From Strix aluco (Eukaryota; Chordata; Aves; Strigiformes; Strigidae), in NCBI RefSeq assembly GCF_031877795.1, contig NC_133932.1:76497937-76561936 (forward strand): DNA of 64,000 bases, read 5' to 3'. Shown here one piece after another: positions 1-13,142 of this stretch. Within the stretch, counting starts at the first letter, position 1. Each line of letters opens with the position of its first letter. The position numbers and the translations under genes are program-made. The notes beneath the pieces were generated by a model. That model saw only the letters and a list, made by a program, of their open reading frames with translations, made no database searches and was not told the origin of the DNA.

Positions 1-3000
1 TAAAAGTGTAATTTTGACAAGAAACATCTCATTTCAAATTAATTTGCATATTGAAGGTCAGGGAAAAAAAACCTAGAATTATGACCAAAAAGACACAATT
101 TTGACTCTTGAACAAAGCAATCTAGACTTTAGAAAAAGAAAAACAAACACCTGGTGTTTAGAGGAGAAAGGAGGACAGGACAGCAAGAGAAGATGGGAGA
201 AAAGTCAGTCTCTTTTTCCCTGACAGAATCCTAAAAGAGTTTTAAGTACAATTTAAGAAAAAGAAACTTCCTTCATCTTGCTGCGAACGTCCATAAGCAT
301 ACATTTTATAAACATTTTCATTGTAAGTGCTCCAAGAACTGTATTTCACATGAGTTTTGATAAACCTCTACTTAGAACACACTTCCAGAAATTAAATTCT
401 AGCTAAATGGCAAAAAAATAAGGAATGGTGTATAAGAGTGTTCTAGCAGAAAAATGGATGAAACAAAACATTTTTTTAGACTACTGCTGTAAGCCCAAGA
501 TAAAGAATTATGTAACAGATGCCCTGACAGAGTCAGTCCTATTAAGAGTCTCCTAGAGTGGGATTCATTTGATCAGTCGCAGAGGTCTGGAGCAGGACTC
601 TAGGTCTGAAAGTGACAAAGGCTGCCTACAGTCAGCGGAGGGAACAGTCACTTTCAGGCACAATCTGTCTCATCCTAATTTCAACACTTAAAATACAACT
701 GCCTCAGCTGGTAGTGGGAGGTGCTGCTGAGGATCCTCTGCCAGAGCTACCAAACAGCAGCCAACGGTTTGTGCATTTATTTTCAGGATCTCAAATGCAT
801 TGCAGTTTCCAGGATGCTCTGTTGGCCTGCAGCTCCTCCTCCTACAAGCCACCCCACCCAAACTTGTGGAAAGACCAGTGGCTGAGGTTAGAGCAAAGTT
901 TTCACTTCTGATCATTTACTGGTGACTGATAGCAGAGTTGACTTTTCTGCTCACTACAGGTCACCGAGGCCACTACTGTCAGCCCTGCACAGTTCCAAAG
1001 TAAGAATTGTGTCCTTTATATCAGGAATATGTGAAATATCTAATTTACTGTACATCAGGGAAATATCTCTGCAACTCAATGGATTTCTGAGTGAAAAATC
1101 CCTTTTACAAGAAGTTGGTTAAAAAAAAAAAAAAAAACACATGACATTAAAAAGCTGGGTTTATATATAATCCAAGCTACAACTTGGAGAAAAACCGCAT
1201 AGGGAACAGACACTAGACAGTACAAGGTTAACATTTTATAGGGTACTTTTTCAGTCTATAACCCTCTTTCAAAATATTGATGTCTTTTCAGATACCAAAA
1301 ATTGAACAAATCTTTAGCCATAAATTGATTATTATATGTTGCTAGGATAAACAAATCAAAAGTACTTGAGACAACACATGAAGCAAAAGAAAACTCCAAG
1401 TACAGATATTGATCTTCTTCATGTGAAATATGACTCATATTGAAGAAAAGAAAAACAGAACCATCCAGTGGTCACTATTATATAGTCTTTCATGTTGACC
1501 AGAGTTACAAAGCCACATGTACTGTTATGTCAGTTTTATTGTGAAATATGTATTTCTATCTATATAAGCAGAGTCTGCTTTTGGAAACTTAAATCAAGAA
1601 ATGTAGAAACTTTTGACTTGTAGTATAGTCATAACCAACAACCACACAGAGAAGCAAAACCATTTTTATGAAAACTGACATATGGCTTCCTCCTAGATAA
1701 ATACTTCATTGGTCCAAAATTATTGGCTACACTTTAAACAGATAATTATTACTAAAACAGCATATTTTATTCATATATTCCTAATTTTGGCATTCAACCA
1801 GTATTACTTTGGTTTTGTTATTATTATTATCATCACATAAAGAGGCTTTTTACACTATTAGAATCACTTCTGTTCTTCTTATGCTGTGATAACCAAGGCT
1901 TGTTTTATTCCTCAGGATTCTGCTTCCATTATCATAAGAAATAAAAATCATTTGTTCCATCAGTGACATCAAAATAAGAGTATGAGATTGCCTATTTATA
2001 AGATATATAATTTATTGCAATGAAATTAGGAAAACCTAAAGGGCAAGAACAGATAGCTCCACTTTTTGTCCAAATCAGATGCTTTTCATTCATAAGGATC
2101 CATTAACAGCAAACAACAGTATCACAAACAAATCTTGGACCTTAACAGAAGATTTGCATCAGAGACTGAGGTTTTTCTAGCTGACAGACAGGCTATACAG
2201 CATTTTTTAAAATCAGTGTAATGGTATGAAGAAAGTTGAGAAATACCTTGGTAAATACACACTGCTGCATAATAAACGAGGTCTGCAGTCTTAAATTTGG
2301 TATTCTGCAAATTCATTCCACAGAACAGTTGAAAGTTGTGGGTGTTTCCATGTGTTTGTCTTTAACACACACATGCTGCCCACAATGACACACATATGGT
2401 GATAAGCAAACCTTATTCATGTTGGATGTAAAATCCCAGATGTTTATTCCTGAGCATCAGCTCAAGTTTCTAACATTTGAGGCCAACAAGAGTTTTGTTT
2501 GCCCCTTCGAGAAGAAGCTAGTCCCACTTCACAGACTTGAACTCAACAGCCTTAATGACTGTGAAGTATAGGAGCCCTGCATCAGATAGGCAGCTGTGTG
2601 CCTCCTCGTCCCACAGCTAGTCTAAACATCATGTGAGGCTCTATATGTCAGTGCAGGCACTGGTTTGAAAAGATGTCGTGCGCAGCTTTCCCTCACACGC
2701 CCCAGAAATCAGATCACAGCTGAAGGAACTTGTGCTGACAAAGCAACACGCACCAGTTGGCAGCTCTGGTGGTCCCCTCTGCTCCTTTTCTACCTTGTCT
2801 TTCTATGGCTATCCTTGAAGAGTAAAAGGCTGTTTAAAAGCCATTTTGACCTAAAAGGGGGATGGTTATTAGCTTTCACATTCCCTCCTCAGGCTATACT
2901 ATTTAACATTTCCACTGTGGCTGTCCAGGAAAATAGCACCATTTTCATCTGTTATACTTTCTTGCCCTCTGCTGGAAAAGCTATCAACTGACTGTGCAGA

Positions 3001-5070
3001 ACTGAACCTTTTAAAATTAATTCTCAAAATGATCATGAAAATAACTGACTTTCTTCACACAGTCTTCCCCCAAAACCCTCATAAGAAATGTTAAAAAATT
3101 TTATTTCTAACCAAACCACCTGATTCTTAACAATTAATACTGACCCTACTTCAGAATCAGTCCAAGACAAAGAACCACCTTGTCTCCAAATTGTACTTGC
3201 TTCAAAACACAAGGGGAAAGTGGGGAGTGGAGACTGAACACACGAGAGAAAGTTGGGAAACTAGTAATATGCTTGCATTTTTTGAAAACACAAATGAAAT
3301 GCAGGTGCTGGTGTTAAATGGCAACACAGGGCAATAGTATTGTCTGCTTTAATAAATTATATTGGGTTTGTGATCTTTTAAGTGAATAAGTGGGTAATAA
3401 GTATTCTTCCATTGTCAATAAATAGCATGCATATGTTTTCTACTTAGAACCAAAGAAAAATTCTTCATAACAGAAACTGAATTACCTCTCTGCCATTAAC
3501 CATTACTATGTGAACATATCCAGGAGCATTTTGAGAACTTCTGGGAGAGAATTTTGCCTCTGGGTTTTATGCCTTCAAAACCTCAGTTTTCTGAATTTCT
3601 CCAAACACATACAGTTTCTCCTGAATAGCAGTTGGAAAAGCAGTCAGGTTCAATTGGCTGTATTGTCACCATTATCCTTTTCATCAAAGAACAGTTATGG
3701 TGGATTAAAAAAGTAATGTCACCATGTCACAAAGAAGGAAGGATAGCTCTTTGTTAAGTATGCCGCTGGGAAGGACCTCTCTGACTTTTAATGCCTCTTC
3801 AGGCCTTTCAGGCAATCAGTAGTTCCCTCCTGTGAGCCATGAACCTTTGCAGAAAGTCTTTCTGTCATAAGTAACCTTCTGCTTTCTATTTAGTGACCTT
3901 AATCTTCAAAATGACAGGGTATTTCCATGGCATGGAAAGCTTCCCTTACACACCCTTACCCAGCATGGAACAGCTCACATGAATAAGCATATCATATTTA
4001 GGAAAATGGAAATACTTTCAAAGACCAGGTCTTAGCTTGATACTGCAAAAAGTAGTAATCTGTGTTGGAATAAAACAGATGGAAAATGGATATGAGCAGG
4101 ACTCATGTTTCTCTTTTCAGCTGCAGTCAGGTTCCTTTGCAGTCAGGTTCATTTTCAGATAGTCAGTTGTTTTACAGTGACTGCTTCTATTCATCATGCT
4201 ATATTGCATTAATATCCACAAGTTCCCAGATTTGTTTCATAATGCAAACCAGATTTTAAAGGATTTGTTTTGAGAACTACCACTTTTCCACTGGCAGTAC
4301 AGAGAGCATCTTCACTCGTGTTGCTGACGACCTAATAACCTTACTGTAACCACAATATCTTTTTATTCACTGTAAGGTGAATAAGTTTTTAAAGCATTAT
4401 AAGAGCTGGAAACAAAAAGTAGATCCAGAAAAATTCAGTCAACAAGTCCTCAGCAGACTGTTGGAGGACTCCAGACTACAGATTGAGATAAATTGATTCA
4501 AACTGCATTTATATATTTTTTTATATAAGGATGTTTTATAAATATAACTATAGAAAAGTAACATCCATGACACCATCTTCTGTCAGTGTCAGCTTCCATA
4601 CCAGAGTTGCAGAAATAGTTTCCTTTTGCTTAAATTTCTTTTTAAAAACAAAACCATCAGAGATGATGTAATAGCAGAATGGTATGGTTCAGGGAATAAG
4701 TAATGGCATGCAGAGCTTTCACTTCAAGAACATAAGTTCAGGTTCTGCCCAAGCCACTAGAGCCCTGCAAGTCCTGTTGTGGCTCCTCTAACAACCTATT
4801 GAAATGAGTTCTTTTTCCAAATCAAATTACTTTGGTTTTATTTTCCAAATCCGGGGGATATGTTCACATCACAAATAACATCAGGATAGAAGAGAATCTT
4901 CTTATTTTTAGCAGAAAAGTCAATGATTAGATGAGATTAAAACTGATGTATCCTCATTCATTTTGGGTTTTCCTCCTCTGTCAGGATGCCAGTGCAGATA
5001 GGTTCTCCTGGTCAGTTCTTCCAGAGTGGTCACCCTGTTATAGGTTCCCATGGCCAAAAGAGGGACCAGC
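1..5070. other. intergenic, no gene seen
   Basis: AT-rich DNA. The longest frame (2665-2991, +, 108 codons) has a hydrophobic middle but no family resemblance, no conserved motif and no splice context worth noting. Apart from the poly(A) run at 1121 and a small GCAGTCAGGTTC repeat near 4122-4150, I see nothing. Confidence 0.6.
1121..1137. repeat. poly(A) run of 17
   Basis: Homopolymer without any transcript-like sequence to its left. Simple sequence only. Confidence 0.9.
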
Positions 5071-5276
5071 TGTCATGGTTTGAACTTGGTTGGCAGCCAA
5101 ACACCATGCAGCCAGTCACTCACCTTCCCACCCTGCCCAGAGAATGGGTGAGAGAACTGGAGGGACAACGGAGACTCTGTCCCAGCCAAAATCTAGGTCC
5201 GGTGCTCTGGCTGTGCCCTCTCCCAGCTCAAGAAAAATTAACTCTATCCCAGCAGAAACCAGAACAGGCTCCACCC
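5071..5276 (-). mobile_element. solo LTR, internally deleted, minus orientation
   Basis: On the + strand it begins TGTCATGGTTTGAA and ends CCAGAACA, giving TG...CA termini. Its first 110 bases match the reverse complement of the last 110 bases of the LTR at 5830-6271. The rest matches the reverse complement of that LTR's start, including a shared segment around ACTCTATCCCAGC. The central part holding TATA box and poly(A) signal, about 230 bases, is missing. The termini and shared blocks resemble a common avian ERV LTR family, from memory. No clear target-site duplication is seen. Confidence 0.75.
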
Positions 5277-5829
5277 CTTATTCCATACCATTTACATTAT
5301 GTTCAGGTTCCCAATACATTCTAAGTAATTACTATCCCTTTCCGTGGTCTCAGATGTATATACACAGATATCATTCTCTTAGTTCATTTAGTCCATACCT
5401 TCAGGTTCCATTTGCCATGGCAGTCTTTTAAGGCAAGAGGGATCAGGTGGAGTTGGGTCAGTCAGTGGAGCAGGTGACCTTGGATGCAGCAGGGGGGTGG
5501 CATGTAGTCTCTGCTACAATTGGAGCTTGTAGCTGATATATCTGGCGCAGTCCATGCTCACACTCTGCAGGATGAAGATGTTGATCTCAAGGACGTTGCT
5601 GGGCACCAATTGCTGAAATCAGTCCTGACCCTATCAAAGTTCATCTTTTTAATTAATGTGATGCCATTAGTATAATATGTATCAATCATAGCAATGACAA
5701 CATGCAATAACAGGGTTATTTGGCAATTAGCATCATATTGTTCAATTTATTGGCTATTTTCACCTAAAATCAAATCCCCTTGAGGCACACATCAGACTTC
5801 CCTGTCTTTCTGCAATTAGGGGGCACATC
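5277..5829. other. spacer between the inverted LTRs
   Basis: A 553-base stretch between the two oppositely oriented LTRs. It has a purine-rich run just before the right LTR (TTAGGGGG near 5818), which could be a polypurine-tract remnant and would mean part of this spacer is ERV interior. No retroviral reading frame is visible. I cannot say whether it is host DNA or decayed element. Confidence 0.4.
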
Positions 5830-6271
5830 TGAAGCTCTGGACCTGGATTTCAGCTGGGATAGAGTTAACTTTCCTTGACCTGGTAGGGGGCTCAGACAGA
5901 GTGCTGGGCCCAGATTGGCATTGGAGTGATCCATATCATGTGACATTATGCTCAGTATATAAAGGAGACAGGTTCCCTCTCGCTTCCAGGTTTGTGAGAG
6001 CAGGTTCTTCTTTCTTTCAGGATTTCTGGCAGGGAGCAGTCTGGGTATCGGTTGGCAGGTGGTGAGCAATTGCTTGTGAATTACCCGTTTGTACTTTCTA
6101 TTATTATTATTATTGTTGTTTTGTTTTGTTACAAACATTAAACTGTTTTTTATCTCAACCTATAAGTCTCCTTTGTCCCTACAGTTCTCTCACCCATTCC
6201 CCGGGCTGGTGGGGGAGAGTGAGCAACTGGCTGTGTCATGTTTGTCTGCCAACCGACTTCAAACCACAACA
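5830..6271 (+). mobile_element. solo LTR of an avian endogenous retrovirus, plus orientation
   Basis: About 442 bases with TG...CA ends: TGAAGCTCTGG at 5830 and CAAACCACAACA at 6271. U3 includes GCTGGGATAGAGTTAAC and a TATA box (TATATAAAG) near 5957. A TTATTATTATTGTTGTTTTG stretch precedes the poly(A) signal ATTAAA near 6137, and U5 follows to 6271. This order is that of a retroviral LTR, and the text strongly resembles LTRs I know from many non-galliform birds. No gag, pol or env is attached, so it is a solo LTR. The 5' boundary is less sure than the 3' one. Confidence 0.75.
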
Positions 6272-8745
6272 CCAATCAAAGCACTTAGTGAGAGGTCAGG
6301 ATCTGAATTTTCAGATCAGTTCAGAAAGAAGTCAGTGAGGAAAGGAGCATAACCCATTTTGAACTAGAGCTGTGTCACAACGAATATTTCTGACCTCAGA
6401 AGACAGAGCTGCCACACAGTCCAGTGTGTACACAGAATTGTGCACATTTCAGAATGTGAGTAAGGGTTCCTGTGCTGCATGTTTAATGCAGTTTATACCA
6501 GGGTGATCAAAAGTCATTTTAAGGAGGAGAAGTTACAGTGCCCAGCAATATTCACTTGATATCCCTTAACAGCAAAGAGGAGCAGAAGGTCTTGAAATCT
6601 AGCTTTAAACTGAAAAGTTCACCTTCATTTCTCATCTCTATTATTTCACAAAAAATCTTAATTAGATCTACCAGTTTACATGTAAAGCAGTTTACCTGAG
6701 CACACTCCAAAATGGACTTTCTGCCCACACCAGTAATGACTATGGAGCAAAACATGACACTTCAGAACCAACCTGAAAACTGAAATTCAAGACTTTTGGT
6801 GTATGCCAATGCCATTAGTAACAACTTTGTTTTCAGTATTTTTTCCAGAAAGGGTTCAACTCCTCTGTCACCTTTTTAATTTTTGTAGCCTTTTTCACAA
6901 GTAAAAACTGGATGCTGAATGTCATACATTTTTCAGAAGTTAAAAATTTTGCACCCACTTTGCTGCAGTTCTCCCTACGCTGTGGCAGGGGAAAAGTCAC
7001 AATACAGTATGGTCAGATCAGTAGTAGGTACCTACAGCTGCTCCTGGATTTGCATGGTGTGACTGATCTGCATTTTCTCTGATCCTTCTGATGTTTCTTC
7101 AACAAGTGCATGGTCTTAACATTGATACTATTTGCCCCTATACCAACCAGTAGCACATTGCAAGTTGCCTGAACATACATGTTCTGGTTTTGGCAAATAA
7201 GTGGTATTTTCTTAGTGAGACAGGGTTTTTTCCCATCATGTATTACAGTCTTACTCTATCTAGCAGAAATGGAAAACAATGATTTACAGGTGTCTTCAAA
7301 ATTCCCACAGGGAGTTGTTTTATGGTTTTAGGTATGCACAAAAAAGTATGGTTGTGAACTACATTATCTAACTCAAGAGAGTAATAAAGATAAATTCACT
7401 TTTAATAGAGCTTGGTAACTCTCTTTAAAGCATTACTTCAAGAGTTAACCATCATTACTGGAGTTTAAAGTCAAGTGAAGAAGGAGCTTTGTCTTGCAAT
7501 GCAAGGTACACTCACATTCTCAAAACTATCCTTCCTTAATGCATTTTTTCCCTTAAGGTCAGATGGAAGAAAAGGGGAGAATTTGCCCGTTAAAAGCATC
7601 TCACCAAATACAGATGGTCTGAAAGCATCATCTGGGATTCACCTCCTTTGTGTAAGGATGCTCTGCAATAACAAGCACCTTTAAGGTATCAAAGGAGAGT
7701 GCTTTGACCCACATTATACAATCAAGAACTCTTCAGATATTGTTTCTACCTTGCATCTTTTTTTTTTTCTCTAATTTTAGTTACTTCTAACGGGCAAGTC
7801 ATAAAGTTTGTCAAAATATGCTCTCCAGAGAGGTCTGTTCTACAGACATTTTGTCAGCAAAGCTCCTTCAGTCAACACTCAGCAGCATTAGCCAACATAC
7901 AATTTCCAGTTCTTCAGTGAAACCCTGATCTTTTGAAATTAGTTTCACCATTGCCACCAAGTAACTGCAGATCTACCTCCATTCTGTTCTGCTGGCATAG
8001 GCAGAGATGTTGCACCTACACCATCAGGGAGGAGCTGGAGTGGATCTGGGGAAACAAGCCAGGATCTGAGGTGGTGGACTTCACACAACCAGGGCAGGGC
8101 CCCCCAGTAAGGTGCAGTCCCAAGCACCTGCACAGTGCCAGGACAGCGATAGTAAAGGCTCAGTTGAGCATCCTGGATGAGGCTGGTAGTTAGTCAGGTT
8201 TGGGGTCCATCCAGGGAGTCCAGTCAATAAATATAGACAATAAGACACATAACAGTAACCTGTCCCACCTAGTGGTCCATGACAGATGAGAAGAAATGCA
8301 TTGAATAGATCCATGGGGGTTAGAAATACATCAAGCTTGTGCTTGCCACTGAAATAACAACATGTACATGCTGAGTTTTGTAAAGGCCTTGGAAAGCCCA
8401 GAATACAGTGAGTAAGAAAGTCAGTGCTGAGTAATGGAGAAGATGACATGGTAGTCCTACCAGAAGGCAAAAGAACACAGCTTCAAGACTGGCATCTCTC
8501 ATCGCAGTCCACCTAACACAAGGGTAAACCATTATCTAGAAGAGCTATAAACACCTTTTAACCTTCAATGAAGAGAAATCCGGAACTGACAGAGAAGGGG
8601 GATCACAGAATACGAGGACACAGACCAACTCAGACCAATCAATAAGGAGCTATGCTGTGCTATGCATTTCTAAAGATTTGAGTATCCATTTTATTTTTAT
8701 AATTTTTTCTTCCATTCAAAAGCACACCAACTTCATTCTTGTTAC
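6272..8745. other. intergenic, no gene seen
   Basis: Mostly AT-rich. The part from about 7930 to 8540 is less AT-rich and holds overlapping frames on both strands (129 codons on the minus strand at 8081-8470). Overlap of several frames and lack of recognisable domains argue against a gene; this block may be an old repeat I cannot name. Confidence 0.5.
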
Positions 8746-8898
8746 ATTCTGATTTTAATTTGTCCCTCAGCAGTGCAACCCTGACATAAGATCCTTATCT
8801 GTAAAGAAAATGCAGCAGAACTTCGCCCACACAAGTTTTCAACTGCTGTTTAATCCCAGCCTGCAGCAAATTGTCCGACTCCAACTCCACTGCCTCAC
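8746..8898. repeat. 153-bp perfect duplicate, copy 1 (likely donor)
   Basis: Identical to 13143-13295. It sits in sequence with no visible element boundary: no terminal repeats, no poly(A), and flanks that differ from copy 2 on both sides. That makes it more likely ordinary local DNA that was copied than a mobile element in its own right. Confidence 0.9.
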
Positions 8899-11800
8899 CA
8901 GGGAAATTCCAGGGCAGCACTCAGACTGAGAGCAGGGGTATGGAAAGAGGCAAAGGTTGAAGGAAAACTATCCTGTAATCTGAAATAAAGGGCTGATTTG
9001 AGGAGGAAATACATTTAGTCTTTTTGCCATGTCTGCTATAAATCAAGCCAGCTGGTGTTATCACTATGGTGGCTCATGATATAAGAAAACTTTTTTGCTG
9101 AGATCTTTGTGGACATGGTTATTTTTATTGGAAACAAAAAACTTGAACACAGATTATTATGAGTTATGTTTAAAATAGAATGAATGTTATTTGAGTCACT
9201 TCCAAATTAACATGATTGTTTAAAAATATATGAAGTGCTTCACTGAATTTTAATCTCTCTACTGCAAAAACAATTTTTAAAGATTACAGCCTTGCACATT
9301 TTTAGAAGGGTGTAATCACTCTAGCTAAAACATAAATTTCATACACCACAATAATTTTTAATCATTCTGCACTGCACATATACAGCATTCAAATGTCTCT
9401 TTCAAATGTCAAAATAAAATTAATATTTATCACCACACCTCTGAACTACCACATTTACAAAACTGAAGCTCGGGACATTTTTTACTAAGCCATCTAAGCC
9501 ATTTTGTACGTTCTCAGTTAAATGGATTTTCTAGAGCTATTACTCTGCCTCAGGGACTCCCAGAATTTGTGAAGCACTTTACGGCTTGTTTCTCTACATT
9601 CTTCAGGAAAAATCACTCAGGTCAAGTCAAGAAGGGGTTCCCAGTTCCAGAGGTGGCATTTCTATGTTGCTATCGTGCTATAAATAAAGCCATAAGAATA
9701 ACTGACATTGCTGAACCTTACACACACAGAAAGTAGCACCTGAGCAAATACATAAAATTAAACAGAGGTGAATCATGCAAAAACCAAAATCTTTGGCTTT
9801 GACACCTTCAGGGCATGGGGGAAGTTCACGGTAGCGGGGAGGGATCTTTAACAACAGCAGTTCCCCAGCAGGCCAGAATAAAGGCCAGATCCTCAATACC
9901 TTCCAGTTTGGGGAAAAAGGTAGCTCCAGATGAGAACTTCATGAGCTCAGACCCCCCTGGAAAAGTATCAGAAAGACCTGTGGGATCTTGTCAGAGAGAG
10001 AAGGTGTTCCCAGTCGCTACTGCAAACCAAACATTACAGAGTTTCAAACTTGGGTTTCTGACTTTCCGGATGTAGATCATGGAGAGGGAGGAGGTCCCTA
10101 TACACTTCTCTCTGCAACTCTTTTGGGTGATACCTTCCCTGTCAGGCAGGCTGTAACAGATCAGGTCTCTCTAGAGAGATGTGCAAGGGGTTTTGTGTAT
10201 CCACCATGACCTGTGTGCTGAGTTTCTTAGACCTCACAGGATTTTTTTGACTGTGTTCACACTCTGCAGCCAAACCTCAGGCATGTAGGAGACTTCAGTG
10301 GGAGAAACCAAAAATCATGCCTAAATGTGTTTATGATATTATCCCTGTGTCATTTGGAAGGACAAAATGAACACATCCACTAGTATCGGCACTCCTAAAT
10401 CACTTCACCACCTTTGAAAAAATCCCACCCTTCCATAAAAACACTAGCTGACAGAGATCATGTTGTCAAGCAGTCTGCACCAAATAAAAATCTAAACAGA
10501 TATAATGTAATTGTTTGTAACTGCCCATAAACCAATTAATCTGGATTTAGATCTCTAGGATAACAAACAATGCATAAAAAGAGCAAAATTATAGGTGCTC
10601 CTGCCATGGTGCACCAGGGAGGAGGGGGAGAAAGAAGCTCCTTTTACTGTTTTGAACTCAGTCGACTGGCAGCAGCTATTTGGTTGATATGTACAAAGCA
10701 CTGCCAGCAGTTTTTACTGGCCATTGTTTTACAACAGGAGCCCCTAACACCTCACAGCACCAGTACTAGGGGGTGTTGGCTGCCTTTTTATAGATGTAGC
10801 AAGTTCCTGGCATTTGTTACATCCCTGTACACTGCACCGCTGAGGCTGTTATACTTTGTTCAGTCAGGGAGGCAGGCAAAGTCTGCATAAAAATGGGAAT
10901 TAATAATCTTCTAACTGCACTTCTGATCATTCTGGGTTTATCTTCTGTGAACAGTTTAAACAAATGAGTGTGACTGGAGGGACTGTTCTCAGAAACCATG
11001 ATGCCCATAAACACTGGCTGTCCCACTGGAAGCAGAGTTACTGCTCATGCAGTGTGGCAGCACAAACAAATAACATTGCTCGATATGACAGGCTAGGCTG
11101 GAAAAACCTCCACTGTCCCTCCATAAATGTTCCTTCCAGGAGAAGAATACTCCTCTGAAATTATTCTGGCAATGATTTGTTATAGCCAAGACTCTCAAGG
11201 AAGTCCGTCTCTATCTGCAGACAAGGTGCATAGTGAGCCCTGCTTGTTGTGACATGACCTTGCTCATGCAGCTCCTGGCAAACAAGCAGCACTGTCACAC
11301 TATAATTATACAAGCACACAAAACTGCCATACCAAATGTCCCAGAAAGCTCTGCTGCTTTGCTGATGTCAGCACAAGGAGCCAAAAGCCATAATTAACTT
11401 TTGACTGAACCTTGGTCAGACTGAATGGATATAGCCCGTGGGCAGTGCCTGTGCTGGGAACTCTGCCAAACCTGCAAGTTCCTACAGGGAAGAGAAGCAT
11501 CACTTCATGGTTATCCCTGCCCTCATGCCCTCTCCCCGCGTATTTGCTGCCCTCTCTTGTCCAGGGCAGGAGGCTGAGCTAGTCTTTGTCTTTCCTCAGT
11601 GTGGTTTCTCTTTCTTTCTAGGCATTTTAATAAGAATTTCTAAAAAATCCCAGCAACATCTAAGCAAGGTAGCTCAAAGCATTAACAAGTCACAGGAGAG
11701 AAGGGGAAATCCCTCCCCTCAAAGCTGATCACTACCCAAAATTGTTCTGTTCTTCTGGGTAAACTCCAGTGGAGTTTGGGGTCCTATGAGATGGACACGA

Positions 11801-12459
11801 GCTGCCTCGAGAGGGACAGAGACTAGAAATGACTGCTCACGGTCTATCACACTGACCCCGTAACCCAAGCAAATATTGGACTAGAAACTTGGCAGGGAAA
11901 AACTGCATCTTGTGTTTCTTCTGTTAAACACGGTATATTATTAGCATTATGTTAATTTGGGTCACCTAAATGGGCTCGACATAATTTAATGAATTACTTA
12001 ATAAAAGATTGAACTTGGCTGGGTGTCAGTCAGCCAGTAAAACAGTAATTGACTGATATCCAGGGAAACAAGACTCTCTAGAGTGGGGGAACCCATCATG
12101 GGGTTATGATGCCGAACTAGCTTTGTTAGACAAAGATGAGGCTTTTGGCAGCAGGCATTCATGGTTTCAGATTCAAGGTCCCAAGTTCAGTCTCTGCCGT
12201 CAGTGATCTTCCCAGGGGTGTTCTGTTGCATGCAGACAAAGAAACGCATGAGCTGAATAAATTATTAATTAAAAAACATTTGTTCAGCTCTGTGCAGACA
12301 CAATGCCTCTCTCCCCTAGAGCAAATGTCTTACTCTCAAATCAATCCAAAGTGCCAGGAGAAATGGATGATAGTTTCACTTACCTCTGGTCTACTTCAAG
12401 AAGAGTGAATGGGGCTGATTAAATGTGCACTGTCGCCAGAAAAGACTAGTATTTACTTT
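8899..12459. other. intergenic, no gene seen
   Basis: No gene is recognised. Frames such as 10570-10890 (106 codons, +) lack recognisable motifs. About 11930-12060 is a run rich in TTAAT and AATTA motifs around GGGTCACCTAAATGGGCTCG; it has the look of conserved non-coding DNA, but that cannot be judged from one sequence. Confidence 0.5.
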
Positions 12460-12630
12460 CACAGAATCACAGAATCATCTAGGTTAGAAAAGACCTTGAA
12501 GATCATCTAGTCCAACCATTAATCTAACACTGACCATTCTCAACTACACCATATCCCTCAGCACTATGTCAACTTGACTCTTAAACACCTCCAGGGATGG
12601 GGACTCCACCACTGCCCTGGGCAGCCCATT

Positions 12631-13142
12631 CTAATGTCTCACAACCCATTCTGTAAAGAAATGCTTCCTAATATCCAGTCTAAACCTTCCTTGGTGCAAC
12701 TTGAGGCCATTCCCTCTTGTTCTATCGCTTGTTACTTGGTTAAAGAGACTCATCCCCAGCTCTCTGCAACCTCCTTTCAGGTAGTTGTAGAGGGCGATGA
12801 GGTCTCCCCTCAGCCTCCTCTTCTCCAGACTAAACACTCCCAGTTCCCTCAGCCGCTCCTCATACGACCTGTGCTCCAGACCCTTCACCAGCTTCGTTGC
12901 CCTTCTCTGGACACACTCGAGTAATTCAATGTCCTTTTTGTAGTGAGGGGCCCAGAACTGAACACAGTAATTGAGGTGCATCCTCAGCAGTGCCGAGTAC
13001 AGGGGTAAGATCACTTCCCTGTCCCTGCTGGCCACACTATTTCTGATACAAGCCAGGATACCATTGGCCTTCTTGGCCACCTGGGCACACTGCTGGCTCA
13101 TGTTCAGCCGGCTGTCAATCAACACCCCCAGGTCCCTCTCTG
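12631..13142 (-). pseudogene. CR1 ORF2 remnant, C-terminal part of reverse transcriptase
   Basis: An open stretch of about 164 residues whose sequence is that of the carboxy-terminal domain after the polymerase core in CR1 ORF2. Recognisable pieces in order are [78 protein letters not shown], and SDRTRGNG near the end. The frame is intact over this part but the protein has lost everything upstream. Its left genomic neighbour is the CR1 3' UTR; its right neighbour is the inserted 153-bp block. It is a dead fragment, not a gene. Confidence 0.9.

Noticed and set aside
2665-2991. 108-codon frame with a hydrophobic stretch
   Set aside because: Hydrophobic runs are common in T-rich chance frames; no family resemblance and no transcript-like context.
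5770-6138. 122-codon minus-strand frame with a run of Asn
   Set aside because: It is antisense to the LTR; the Asn run is just the reverse of the ATT-repeat before the poly(A) signal.
8081-8470. 129-codon minus-strand frame
   Set aside because: No recognisable domain, overlapped by other frames on both strands; possibly part of an unidentified old repeat.
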